Source: an uncultured Nocardiopsis sp. (GTDB lineage Bacteria; Actinomycetota; Actinomycetes; Streptosporangiales; Streptosporangiaceae). Taken from it: DNA of 12,154 nucleotides. Below are positions 1-7,122 of the stretch, one piece after another. The stretch spans positions 1 to 12,154 of the forward strand of contig CALGOD010001022.1 in NCBI GenBank assembly GCA_937957845.1, given 5' to 3'. The first letter of the stretch is position 1. Each line of letters begins with the position of its first letter. Both the position numbers and the translations under genes were made by a program. The notes beneath the pieces are model-generated. The model did no database searches, had not been told where the DNA came from, and worked only from the letters and a program-made list of their open reading frames with translations.

Positions 1-1006
1 CCTCCTCCCTGACCTGCCCGGAAACCTTGTCGATGTGGGCGTAGACCTCGGGTGTGGCACCGCGCAGCGTGGCGAGCCCCGCGGCGGTGGCCAGCGGATT
101 CCCCGAAAGGGTGCCCGCCTGGTAGACCGGGCCGTTGGGGGCCAGGCGGTCCATGATCTCGGCACGGCCTCCGAAAGCGGCCGCCGGCAGACCGCCGCCC
201 ATGACCTTGCCGAAGGTCATGAGGTCGGGGGCGACTCCCTCCAAGCCGTACCATCCCGAGTCGCTCACACGGAAACCGGTGAGGACCTCGTCCAGGACGA
301 GCAGGGCGCCGTGGGCGTGGGCGATCTCCTTGAGACGGGCGTTGAACCCGGGCTTGGGCGGAACGACGCCCATGTTGGCCGGGCAGGCCTCGGCGATGAC
401 ACAGGCGATCTCGTCGCCGTGCTCGGCGAAGGCGTTCTCGACGGCTTCGACGTCGTTGTAGGGCAGCACGAGGGTGTCGGCCGCACTGGCGCCCGTCACC
501 CCCGGGGAGTCGGGAAGGGCGAAGGTGGCCAGACCCGACCCCGCGGCGGCCAGGAGCGCGTCGACGTGACCGTGGTAGTTGCCCGCGAACTTGACGATCT
601 TGCTGCGTCCGGTGAAACCACGCGCGAGACGGATCGCGGACATGGTGGCCTCGGTCCCGGAGTTGACGAGACGGACCTTCTCCACGGGGGTGCGTCCGAC
701 GATCAGCTCCGCGAGCTCCACCTCACCGGGGGTCGGCGCTCCGTAGGAGGTTCCCGCCGAGACCGCGCCGTGGAGGGCCTCCACGACCGCGGGGGCGGCG
801 TGGCCCAGGACGAGCGGCCCCCAGGAGCACACGAGGTCGACGTACTGGCGCCCGTCGGCGTCGGTGAGGTAGGGACCCTCCCCCTTGACGAAGAAGGGCG
901 GTGTGCCCCCGACCGCGCCGAAGGCGCGTACCGGCGAGTTGACCCCACCGGGGACGACGGCGGAGGCACGCTGGAAAAGCTCTGCTGAAGTCTGTTGAGT
1001 ACCCAC
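1..1006 (-). CDS. hemL: glutamate-1-semialdehyde 2,1-aminomutase (partial, C-terminus beyond the left edge)
   Basis: PLP-dependent cytosolic enzyme that converts glutamate-1-semialdehyde to 5-aminolevulinate, the second step of the C5 tetrapyrrole route. The minus-strand frame from 1006 is open to the window edge and gives about 335 of the usual 430-440 residues. Visible landmarks are the N-terminal VVPGGVNSPVRAFGAVGG segment, the YVDLVCSWGPLVLGHAAP segment, and the PLP lysine in TFGKVMGGGLP at residue 267 (codon 206-208), followed by YQAGTLSGNPLATAAGL. The start is the GTG at 1004-1006; an in-frame TGA lies only five codons upstream and no other start codon is available, although the ribosome site is weak. 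It lies 78 bases downstream of the PAP2 gene on the same strand and may share its transcript. The missing C-terminal ~100 residues are simply outside the window. Confidence 0.95.
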   Translation of the reverse strand, partial: MGTQQTSAELFQRASAVVPGGVNSPVRAFGAVGGTPPFFVKGEGPYLTDADGRQYVDLVCSWGPLVLGHAAPAVVEALHGAVSAGTSYGAPTPGEVELAELIVGRTPVEKVRLVNSGTEATMSAIRLARGFTGRSKIVKFAGNYHGHVDALLAAAGSGLATFALPDSPGVTGASAADTLVLPYNDVEAVENAFAEHGDEIACVIAEACPANMGVVPPKPGFNARLKEIAHAHGALLVLDEVLTGFRVSDSGWYGLEGVAPDLMTFGKVMGGGLPAAAFGGRAEIMDRLAPNGPVYQAGTLSGNPLATAAGLATLRGATPEVYAHIDKVSGQVREE

Positions 1007-1043
1007 CTCACCAGTGTCTCAGCTGTGCCCCGCGGCGGTGCCG

Positions 1044-1062
1044 TGACCCGCCCCGGGGGTCG
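1044..1062 (-). terminator. possible weak hairpin between the PAP2 gene and hemL
   Basis: GACCC (1045-1049) can pair with GGGTC (1057-1061) across a 7-base GC-rich loop in the 78-base gap between the PAP2 stop and the hemL start. There is no T-tract. It may be a weak terminator or chance pairing in GC-rich DNA. Confidence 0.15.
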
Positions 1063-1084
1063 GGAGCGGGCCACGGAAGGGCGC

Positions 1085-1765
1085 TCAGACCCCGCCGACC
1101 CGGGATTCGTTCTCGGGGACGGTCTCCGGCACGGGTCGCCCGACCAGGTCCGGTGCAGGCCGGTCGGTCCGCACCAGAGGGCGCAGTCGTGCGTCGCGGG
1201 CGAGCAGGTCCACGACCCCCGTCATCGGACGGGACACGGCCAGGCAGACCAGGGCGGACACGGAGGCGCCGAGGAGGAGCCCCACCGTGACGTCGTGCGG
1301 GTAGTGGGCACCGACCAGGACACGGGAGAAGGCCTCCAGGACCGCGAGCAGGACGGCGGCGACGGCGACACGTCGCCAGGCCAGGACCAGGGCCGCGGCG
1401 GCGGCGCCCGCGATCGCGGAGTGGTTGCTCGGGAAGGACCAGTCCCCGACCGGGTCGCAGGTGGCGATCGTGACCAGGTCGGTCATGGCCTGGCAGGGTC
1501 TCATCTGCTCGAAGAAGGACTTGACCGTGCGGCTGACCGCGTAGGCGATGACGGTGGCCACGGGGGCGATGAGCGCGAGGCCGACCAGCCGCGGCCCCAC
1601 GGACCTGGCCCGCCACCAGGAGGCCAGGAAGAGGATCGCGAACACGCCGAGGAGGAGATCGGTGCCCGCGTGGGCGGTGCTCTGTAGCCAGGGAGGGAGA
1701 TCCGCCGCGAACTCGATCACGGTCCGGGACCAGGCGGCACTGAGGGCGAAGACGTCAGAGAGCAT
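1085..1765 (-). CDS. PAP2-family membrane phosphatase
   Basis: Integral membrane phosphatase of the PAP2/type-2 phosphatidic acid phosphatase superfamily; members remove phosphate from lipid phosphates such as undecaprenyl pyrophosphate or phosphatidic acid. All three family motifs are present in 226 residues: K82-x6-RP (KSFFEQMRP), PSNH at 112-115 (PSGH in most members) and SR-x5-H-x3-D at 147-158 (SRVLVGAHYPHD). Hydrophobic segments at about 35-50, 60-78, 115-130, 132-146 and 160-178 suit a multi-pass protein, and the hydrophilic C-terminal tail is Pro/Arg-rich. I chose the ATG at 1765 because GGAGAG lies just upstream; the in-frame ATG at 1804 would add 13 residues and has no ribosome site. 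The substrate cannot be told from sequence. It precedes hemL by 78 bases, with no evident functional link to heme synthesis. Confidence 0.85.
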   Translation of the reverse strand: MLSDVFALSAAWSRTVIEFAADLPPWLQSTAHAGTDLLLGVFAILFLASWWRARSVGPRLVGLALIAPVATVIAYAVSRTVKSFFEQMRPCQAMTDLVTIATCDPVGDWSFPSNHSAIAGAAAAALVLAWRRVAVAAVLLAVLEAFSRVLVGAHYPHDVTVGLLLGASVSALVCLAVSRPMTGVVDLLARDARLRPLVRTDRPAPDLVGRPVPETVPENESRVGGV

Positions 1766-2011
1766 CTCTCTCCAGGGGGTCGTACGGGGAGGGGCCGCGC
1801 GCATGCGAAGCAGAGCGGCGTCCCGCCGAAGATGACGGGATTCCCACGAGCTGATGACGGAATGGGGATCATCCTGTCATCGACCGGCCCCCTCCGGACC
1901 CGAAAGGCGCGACGGTCACGAAAGAGAGCGAAGAAGCGGCACCGACGGAGGATCCTGCGGTACCGACGAGTAACTTGGGGCGCACACCCGTTTTCCGAGA
2001 CCGGAGCCATC

Positions 2012-2500
2012 ATGACCCCGAACCTCTCCACCGCGGACCTCATCGACGACCACGGCGACACCCTGCGCAGCTGCTCCACACAGTTCCGTCGGTTCGGCGG
2101 GCGCACGGCGTTCTTCGGCCGCATCCGCACCGTCAAGTGCCACGAGGACAACGGCCTGGTCAAGCAGGTCCTCAACACCCCCGGCGAGGGTGCGGTCCTG
2201 GTGGTGGACGGCGGCGGTTCGCTGCGCTCGGCCCTGATGGGCGACATGATCGCCGAGTCCGCCGTGGCCAACGGATGGGCCGGAGTGGTGATCTTCGGCG
2301 CGGTCCGCGACACCCGCGCCCTGGGAGGACTCGACCTGGGGGTCAAGGCGCTGGGATCCAACCCGCGCAAGTCCGTCAAGGACGGCGCCGGGCGCTTGGA
2401 CGTGCCGGTCACCTTCGGCGACGTCACCTTCGTCCCGGGCGAATGGCTCTACAGCGACGAGGACGGCGTGGTCGTGAACGCCGAGGAGATCGGGCTCTGA
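2012..2500 (+). CDS. rraA: RraA-like protein (RNase E activity regulator / HMG aldolase family)
   Basis: A 162-residue protein of the RraA/4-hydroxy-4-methyl-2-oxoglutarate aldolase family, close to the length of E. coli RraA. Shared segments include FGGRTAFFGRIRTVKCHEDNG (split here as residues 28-48), VLVVDGGGS at 62-70, LMGDMIAESAVANGW, and VIFGAVRD ending at 100. E. coli RraA binds RNase E and inhibits it. This copy keeps an Arg-Asp pair (99-100) that E. coli RraA lacks and that true aldolases use for substrate and metal, so an enzymatic role (HMG or oxaloacetate) is as plausible as RNase control. The ATG at 2012 has GGAG at 2003-2006. The same frame stays open to 1832, but that extension is very basic with non-native codon use and is unlikely to be translated. 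It is convergent with the primase-like gene. Confidence 0.85.
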   Translation: MTPNLSTADLIDDHGDTLRSCSTQFRRFGGRTAFFGRIRTVKCHEDNGLVKQVLNTPGEGAVLVVDGGGSLRSALMGDMIAESAVANGWAGVVIFGAVRDTRALGGLDLGVKALGSNPRKSVKDGAGRLDVPVTFGDVTFVPGEWLYSDEDGVVVNAEEIGL

Positions 2501-2568
2501 ACCCGTCGACCGTGATCGGTTCCGGGGCCGCCATGGGGGTTCGCACCCGACAGCGGGGCTCCCGCGGT

Positions 2569-2590
2569 CCCCGGCCCGGTGGCCGTGGGG
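2569..2590. terminator. hairpin between convergent rraA and primase-like genes
   Basis: CCCCGGCC (2569-2576) pairs with GGCC plus GGGG (2581-2584, 2587-2590), with a CGGT loop and a two-base GT bulge. It sits in the 93-base gap between two converging stop codons, where a bidirectional terminator is expected. It has no T-tract, which is common for actinobacterial hairpin terminators. Confidence 0.35.
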
Positions 2591-2593
2591 CCC

Positions 2594-3250
2594 CTAGCCG
2601 GGGAACTCCTCGCTGGCGTCGACGAGGATCGAGAGCACCGCGATGGGATCGGGAAGGGGCACCGTGCCGCCGCCCGTGTCGCGTGGGGGACGGATCCACG
2701 TGCCCCTCCGACCGGAGGGGAGCAGGGACGGGGCTCCGAGCACGAAGCTGTCGCGACAGTGCCAGCGCAGGCCGGGCATCTCCTCCACGGACTCGGGCAC
2801 GCAGTCCAGATGGCAGGACCACCACTCGTCCTCGTCCACGGGGGAACGGGTGGCCACGAAGAACAGGTAGCGGGAGGCCTCGATCGCCGCGACAGGGCCC
2901 GCGGGGACGCCCGAGCGGTCCATGCGGGCCAACGCCATCACCCCCGCCTCCCTCGGTACGTCGAACACGTCGAACACCCGACCGGTGGGCAGGATGATGT
3001 TCGCGTCGGGGGCGGCCGTCCACCATCGGCGGATGGTGTCGGCGTCGGTGCTGGCCTCCATCCCCCAGGCCATCGTCACCGGGTGGGCCGCCGGATCCGG
3101 ACATCCCATGCGGTCACAGCTGCACGCGCGGTCCTGCCCCGGCGAGGTGCCTCGCGCCACCGGCCAACCGAGCTCGGCATAGCTTAGAGCGGCTTCGAGC
3201 ATGCCGCCCGCCGCATGACGTCGCCTCCGTCGGTACAGAACCTCGGCCAT
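2594..3250 (-). CDS. stand-alone primase/polymerase N-terminal-domain-like protein
   Basis: A 218-residue protein resembling the N-terminal domain of bifunctional DNA primase/polymerases (PrimPol type of the archaeo-eukaryotic primase fold), in the short actinobacterial form. Layout: helix AALSYAELGWPV (20-31), a possible metal site C43-x-C45-x4-C50-x5-H56, DADTIRRWW (69-77), then ILPTGRVFDVFDVPREAG (86-103) where D94 and D97 occupy the acidic motif I, and SRYLFFVATR (126-135) where motif II normally has a histidine; here Y128 is at that place. No helicase domain follows. Loss of the histidine and the DxxD spacing argue against polymerase activity, so the role is unknown. GGGGAGG at 3255-3261 fixes the ATG at 3250. 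It starts 96 bases after hemB on the same strand, the last gene of the cluster before the convergent rraA. Confidence 0.75.
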   Translation of the reverse strand: MAEVLYRRRRRHAAGGMLEAALSYAELGWPVARGTSPGQDRACSCDRMGCPDPAAHPVTMAWGMEASTDADTIRRWWTAAPDANIILPTGRVFDVFDVPREAGVMALARMDRSGVPAGPVAAIEASRYLFFVATRSPVDEDEWWSCHLDCVPESVEEMPGLRWHCRDSFVLGAPSLLPSGRRGTWIRPPRDTGGGTVPLPDPIAVLSILVDASEEFPG

Positions 3251-3346
3251 GAAGCCTCCCCGGTGGTGCTCGTGATCCTGGCGCGGCCTCGTGGTCGTGG
3301 GGCCCCGAGCCCGGCGGACCGCGACCGGGACGTGGGCCTGTTCGCG

Positions 3347-4345
3347 TTACCGCAGCAGGCGGGCGGCCTCGGTCGCCCAGTAGGTGAGGATCTGCTCCGC
3401 CCCGGCCCTCCGATAGGAGGTCAGGGTCTCCATGATGACCCGCTCCCGGTCCAGCCAACCCCGCTCCGCGGCCGCCTCGATCATCGCGTACTCACCGCTG
3501 ACCTGGTAGGCCGACACGGGTACCGGCGAGGCCTCCGCCACCTTGGCCACGATGTCCAGGTAGGCCAGGCCCGGTTTGACCATCACCATGTCGGCCCCCT
3601 CGGCCACGTCCAGCGCGACCTCACGCAGCGCTTCGCGCGCGTTGGCGGGATCCTGCTGGTAACCGGAACGGTCGCCGAACATCGGTGCGCCCTCGGCCGC
3701 CTCGCGGAAGGGCCCGTAGAAGGCGGACGCGTACTTGGCCGCGTACGCCAGGATCGGCACCTGGTCGTGTCCCGCACGGTCCAGTCCGGCGCGGATCGCC
3801 GCGACCTGTCCGTCCATCATGCCGCTGGGCGCCACCACGGCGGCGCCCGCCTCGGCCTGGGCCACGGCGATGGACGCGTACCGTTCCAGGCTCAGGTCGT
3901 TGTCGACGTGCCCGTCGGGGCGCAGCGGACCGCAGTGGCCGTGGTCGGTGTACTCGCACAGACACAGGTCGGCCATGACCACGATGTCCCCGCCGACCTC
4001 GGCGTCCAGGTCGCGCAGAGCCACCTGGACGATCCCCTCGGGGTCGTCGGCGGCCGTGCCGCGCTCGTCCTTGTGCCCGGGGACACCGAACAGCATCAGT
4101 CCACCGACCCCGGCCGCCACCGCCTCGTGCGCGGCCTTGCGCAGGCTGTCCCTGGTGTGTTGGACCTGGCCCGGCATCGAGGAGATCGCCACCGGCTCGG
4201 AGAGCCCCTCCTTGACGAACATCGGCAGGATGAGGTTCTCCGGGAGCACCCGGCTCTCGGCGACCAGGCGTCGCAGCGCCCGTCCACGGCGCAGGCGGCG
4301 CGGCCGGACGACGGGGAAGGCGGCGTCGTTACTGGAGGCGTTCAT
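3347..4345 (-). CDS. hemB: delta-aminolevulinic acid dehydratase (porphobilinogen synthase)
   Basis: Cytosolic enzyme that condenses two 5-aminolevulinate molecules into porphobilinogen. The 332 residues match the usual family length. Visible: RPRRLRR near the N-terminus, the zinc-type cysteine motif DLCLCEYTDHGHCG with Cys128, Cys130 and Cys138, the VVAPSGMMDGQ segment (170-180), and the two active-site lysines Lys204 (YAAKYASAFYGPF) and Lys257 (MVMVKPGLAYLD). The three cysteines place it in the zinc-dependent class. The ATG at 4345 has GGGAG seven bases upstream and begins a protein that aligns from its first residues; the longer upstream frame only reads through hemD out of phase. It lies 53 bases after the hemD stop, consistent with one operon. 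Confidence 0.97.
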   Translation of the reverse strand: MNASSNDAAFPVVRPRRLRRGRALRRLVAESRVLPENLILPMFVKEGLSEPVAISSMPGQVQHTRDSLRKAAHEAVAAGVGGLMLFGVPGHKDERGTAADDPEGIVQVALRDLDAEVGGDIVVMADLCLCEYTDHGHCGPLRPDGHVDNDLSLERYASIAVAQAEAGAAVVAPSGMMDGQVAAIRAGLDRAGHDQVPILAYAAKYASAFYGPFREAAEGAPMFGDRSGYQQDPANAREALREVALDVAEGADMVMVKPGLAYLDIVAKVAEASPVPVSAYQVSGEYAMIEAAAERGWLDRERVIMETLTSYRRAGAEQILTYWATEAARLLR

Positions 4346-4398
4346 CGCGGGGCTCCCGGGTGGGTTCTCACTGTGCTGGTACCGGTGGCTGGGCGCGC

Positions 4399-5094
4399 TC
4401 AGAGCTTGCGACGGCGCCCTCGCCTCTTCTGACTGGGTTTGAGAACGGGCTTGCCCGCCTCGATGGCCTCGATCCTCTTGGCCGCACCATACTCCGACAG
4501 AGCCTGCGCGAGGGCCGCGACCGAGGCCTTCGGTGCCACCACGTCGACTCGCAGGCCGAATTCGATCGCGGTCTGCTCCGTCTCGCGACCGATCGCGGCG
4601 ATGACCGTGGTGTTGTGCGGCTTGCCCGCGATTCCCACCAGGTTGCGCACCGTGGAGGAGGACGTGAACAGCACCGCGTCGAAGCCGCCTCCCTTGATGG
4701 CCTCGCGGATGGGCGCGGGCGGAGGCGAGGCGCGCACCGTCCGGTAGGCGGTGACGTCGTCGACCTCCCAGCCGAGCTTGTCCAGACCCGCGGACAGGAC
4801 CTCGGTGGCGATGTCGGCGCGGGGCAGTAGCACGCGTTCGATGGGGTCGATCTCGGCGTCGTAGGGCGGCCACACCGACACCAGACCCGCACCGGACTGC
4901 TGCTCCTCCGGCGGTGCCAGGTCGGGCTGGATCCCGAAGTCGCGCACCGCCTGGGCGGTGGCGTCGCCGACGACGGCGACCTTGACCCCGGCGAAGGCCC
5001 GCGCGTCCAGGCCGTAGGACTCCAGGCGCTCACGGATCGCCTTGACCGCGTTGACGGAGGTGAAGGCCACCCACTGGTAGCGGCCGGTGACCAG
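4399..5094 (-). pseudogene. hemD: uroporphyrinogen-III synthase domain, downstream frame of a frame-broken cobA-hemD fusion
   Basis: Encodes most of the uroporphyrinogen-III synthase (HemD) domain, which closes and isomerises hydroxymethylbilane to uroporphyrinogen III. Recognisable family segments are LVTGRYQWVAFTSVNAVKAI (5094 onward), YGLDARAFAGVKVAVVGDAT, VLLPRADIATEVL, GWEVDDVTAYRTV and DAVLFTSSSTVRNLVGIAGK. A basic tail (PSQKRRGRRRKL) ends at a TGA at 4399-4401. This frame has no good start of its own: the first ATG (5214) lies inside coding sequence of the other frame and the N-terminal part of the domain is in the upstream frame. Codon use is normal to the end, so the break is either a sequence error or very recent. 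If real, the cell would need another uroporphyrinogen-III synthase or a recoding event. Listed as a broken gene, but an intact ~560-residue fusion is the likely ancestral and possibly actual state. Confidence 0.75.
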
Positions 5095-6064
5095 GCTGCG
5101 GGGTGCGCGGCGGCTCCACCGAGATGGTGGGGACCTCCTCGGGCACCGCGCCGTAGTTGCGCAGCTGGACGGACAGGGCCGGAGCCTGCTCCTTGGTCCT
5201 GGGCACCAGGACACGCCAGCCGAACAGCGGTCGGCTCTCGTACCAGGACAGTTCGGGCCGGTGGGCCGCGGCGGGTCCCACGATCATCAGCGCGGGGGCC
5301 GTGGCGTGGTGGCCCTTGGCGTCCTTCGCCTTCAGTTCGGCGACCAGACGGGTCAGTGTGGAGGTGACCGTGGTCTGGCGGGTGGTGCCCCCCGCGCGCA
5401 CGACCGCGACGGGGGTGGTGCCGGGGCGACCGCCCGCGATGAGGGCCTTGCACAGCACGTCGAAGCCCGGGCCCTGGTGTGCGGGGTCCTCGCCGGCGGG
5501 TGCGTCGGCGCCCAGGATGACCAGGGTGGCGTCGTCGGCGGCGACCTCGTGCCAGTCGATCTCCTTGCCTCCGTGCGCCCGGGCGTTGAGCACACGCACC
5601 TCGGGATTCTCCGGGCCCAGCAGGGGCAGACCCGCGAAGGTCGGCACGGAGGTGACCGAGGAGACGCCGGGAACGACCTCGACCTCCACGTCCACCTCAT
5701 GGCAGGCGGCGACCAGCTCGGCGCCGCGGCAGCCGAAGAACGGGTCGCCCGAGTAGAGACGGACCACCCTCCGGCCCTCCCGGGCGTGGGCGACCGCGAG
5801 GGTGTTGGCCTCGCCCCCGCACTCCCCCGCCTCCACCACGGTGACGTCCTTGGAGCAGTGGGAGAGGAACTCGGCGCGGAAGTCGGAGAGTTCTTCGGCC
5901 TCCGGCTCGCTCATCGTGATGACCACGTCGGCACGGCGCAGCATGTCGGCGCCCCGAAGGGTCAGTAGGTCGGCGCCGCCCGGCCCGGCACCGACCAGGG
6001 CGACATGCCCGGATCCACGCGGGCGGCGCGGCTCCTCCGGTTGGGGGTTGGCGTTGGCGTTCAC
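5030..6064 (-). CDS. cobA-hemD: uroporphyrinogen-III C-methyltransferase domain plus N-terminus of HemD (upstream frame of the fusion)
   Basis: N-terminal part of the bifunctional actinobacterial fusion. Residues 19-265 form an SAM-dependent tetrapyrrole methylase: VALVGAGPGGADLLTLRGAD (21-40), VRLYSGDPFFG (101-111), EVEVVPGVSSVTSVPTFAGLPLL (127-149) and TPVAVVRAGGTTRQ (217-230). This activity methylates uroporphyrinogen III to precorrin-2 for siroheme and cobalamin. From about 282 (WRVLVPRTKEQAPALSVQLRNYGAVPEEVPTISVEPPRTPQ, given by position) the HemD domain begins, but the frame is lost after Q323 (5096) and runs 22 foreign residues to a stop at 5030. The start is GTG at 6064 with GAGGAG at 6072-6077; the ATG at 6106 is less likely. 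It lies 91 bases after hemC. The methyltransferase domain is intact and could fold alone. Confidence 0.9.
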   Translation of the reverse strand: MNANANPQPEEPRRPRGSGHVALVGAGPGGADLLTLRGADMLRRADVVITMSEPEAEELSDFRAEFLSHCSKDVTVVEAGECGGEANTLAVAHAREGRRVVRLYSGDPFFGCRGAELVAACHEVDVEVEVVPGVSSVTSVPTFAGLPLLGPENPEVRVLNARAHGGKEIDWHEVAADDATLVILGADAPAGEDPAHQGPGFDVLCKALIAGGRPGTTPVAVVRAGGTTRQTTVTSTLTRLVAELKAKDAKGHHATAPALMIVGPAAAHRPELSWYESRPLFGWRVLVPRTKEQAPALSVQLRNYGAVPEEVPTISVEPPRTPQPGHRPLPVGGLHLRQRGQGDP

Positions 6065-6155
6065 GTACTGGCTCCTCGTGTGTGCGTCGCCCGCGCCCCG
6101 GTGCACGGTATCCGGGGCGGTTGCGGTACGGCGGGCTCCAGCCGCCGGCTCATGG

Positions 6156-7118
6156 TCAGCGTGCGTCCCTCTCGGCGAAGGCCTCCGCGACGATGCGGTC
6201 GGCTCCCTCGTCGATCATTCGGCGTGCCAGATCCCGGCCGAGCGCGGTGGCGCCGTCCAGGTCCTCGGAAGAGGCGAGTTCGACGGTGTGCTCACGTCGC
6301 ACGGCCTCGGACCCGTTGGTGGCGACCACCGCGGCGCGCAGGCGCAGGCGTCCGGAGTCGGCGTCGTACTGGGCGTAGGCACCGACCGGGGCGGCGCATC
6401 CGGCCTCGAGTTCGGCGAGTACGGTGCGCTCGGCGGTGACCTCGACGCGGGTGGCCGGGTGGTCGACCGAGGCCAGGTAGGCGAGGTCCCCGTCGCGGCG
6501 CTCGACGGAGCACTCCACGGCGAGGGCTCCCTGGCCGGGCGCGGGCAGCATCTGCTCGGGGTCGAAGACGTCCGTGACGTCCTCGACACGTCCCACCCGT
6601 CCGAGGCCGGCGTAGGCGAGGATGACGGCGTCGAGTTCGCCGGAGGTCACCTTGCCCAGACGGGTCTCGGCGTTGCCGCGGATCGGCACGTAGGTCAGGT
6701 CGGGACGCAGCGCCGCGAGTTGGGCGACGCGCCGCGGGGAACCCGTACCGACCTTGGATCCCGAGGGCAGGTCGGCGAACTTGAGTCCGTCGCGGGCGCA
6801 CAGGGCGTCACGCGGGTCGTCGCGCTCGGGGATGGCCGCGAGCACGAGCCCCTCCGCCGGGGTGGTCGGCAGGTCCTTGAGCGAGTGGACGGCGAAGTCG
6901 ATGGTGCCCTCGTTGAGTGCGTCGCGCAGGGCGTTGACGAAGACGCCGGTGCCACCGAGCTGGGTCAGATGGGCCTTGGTGACGTCACCGAAGCTGGTGA
7001 TCAGCTCCAGTTCGATCGCCTGGCCGGTGCGCTCGGTGATGGTGTCGGCGACCATCCGGGACTGGCTGGTGGCCATGGTGCTGCGACGAGTACCGAGTTT
7101 GGCGGGTGTGCCGGTCAT
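6156..7118 (-). CDS. hemC: hydroxymethylbilane synthase (porphobilinogen deaminase)
   Basis: Cytosolic enzyme that polymerises four porphobilinogens into hydroxymethylbilane. The 320 residues fit the family. Landmarks: GTRRSTMATSQS (9-20), VHSLKDLPT (78-86) with catalytic Asp82, GTGSPRR (125-131), RGNAETRLGKV (147-157; many bacteria have GNVDTR or GNVGTR), LPAPGQGALAVE (191-202) and AELEAGCAAPVGAYA (235-249), where Cys241 carries the dipyrromethane cofactor. The ATG at 7118 is only four bases from the hemA stop (7123) and its AGGAG overlaps the last hemA codons, so the two are probably translationally coupled. Confidence 0.97.
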   Translation of the reverse strand: MTGTPAKLGTRRSTMATSQSRMVADTITERTGQAIELELITSFGDVTKAHLTQLGGTGVFVNALRDALNEGTIDFAVHSLKDLPTTPAEGLVLAAIPERDDPRDALCARDGLKFADLPSGSKVGTGSPRRVAQLAALRPDLTYVPIRGNAETRLGKVTSGELDAVILAYAGLGRVGRVEDVTDVFDPEQMLPAPGQGALAVECSVERRDGDLAYLASVDHPATRVEVTAERTVLAELEAGCAAPVGAYAQYDADSGRLRLRAAVVATNGSEAVRREHTVELASSEDLDGATALGRDLARRMIDEGADRIVAEAFAERDAR

Positions 7119-7122
7119 TGCC

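Noticed and set aside
35..988. Long plus-strand open frame opposite hemL.
   Set aside because: Shadow of hemL in GC-rich DNA; its product is Gly/Arg/Asp-rich without family resemblance.
1832..2011. In-frame upstream extension of rraA encoding a very basic stretch (RKARRSRKRAKKRHRRR) reminiscent of the tiny ribosomal protein bS22 (COX24-like).
   Set aside because: Many A-ending and AGA codons unlike the neighbours, no ribosome site before it, only loose similarity, and the true rraA start at 2012 has a good ribosome site.
3215..4432. 405-codon plus-strand open frame opposite hemB.
   Set aside because: Antisense shadow; hemB on the other strand has all active-site residues.
5092..5098. Programmed ribosomal frameshift at the cobA-hemD break.
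   Set aside because: No slippery heptamer or obvious downstream pseudoknot, and residues seem to be missing as well as shifted.
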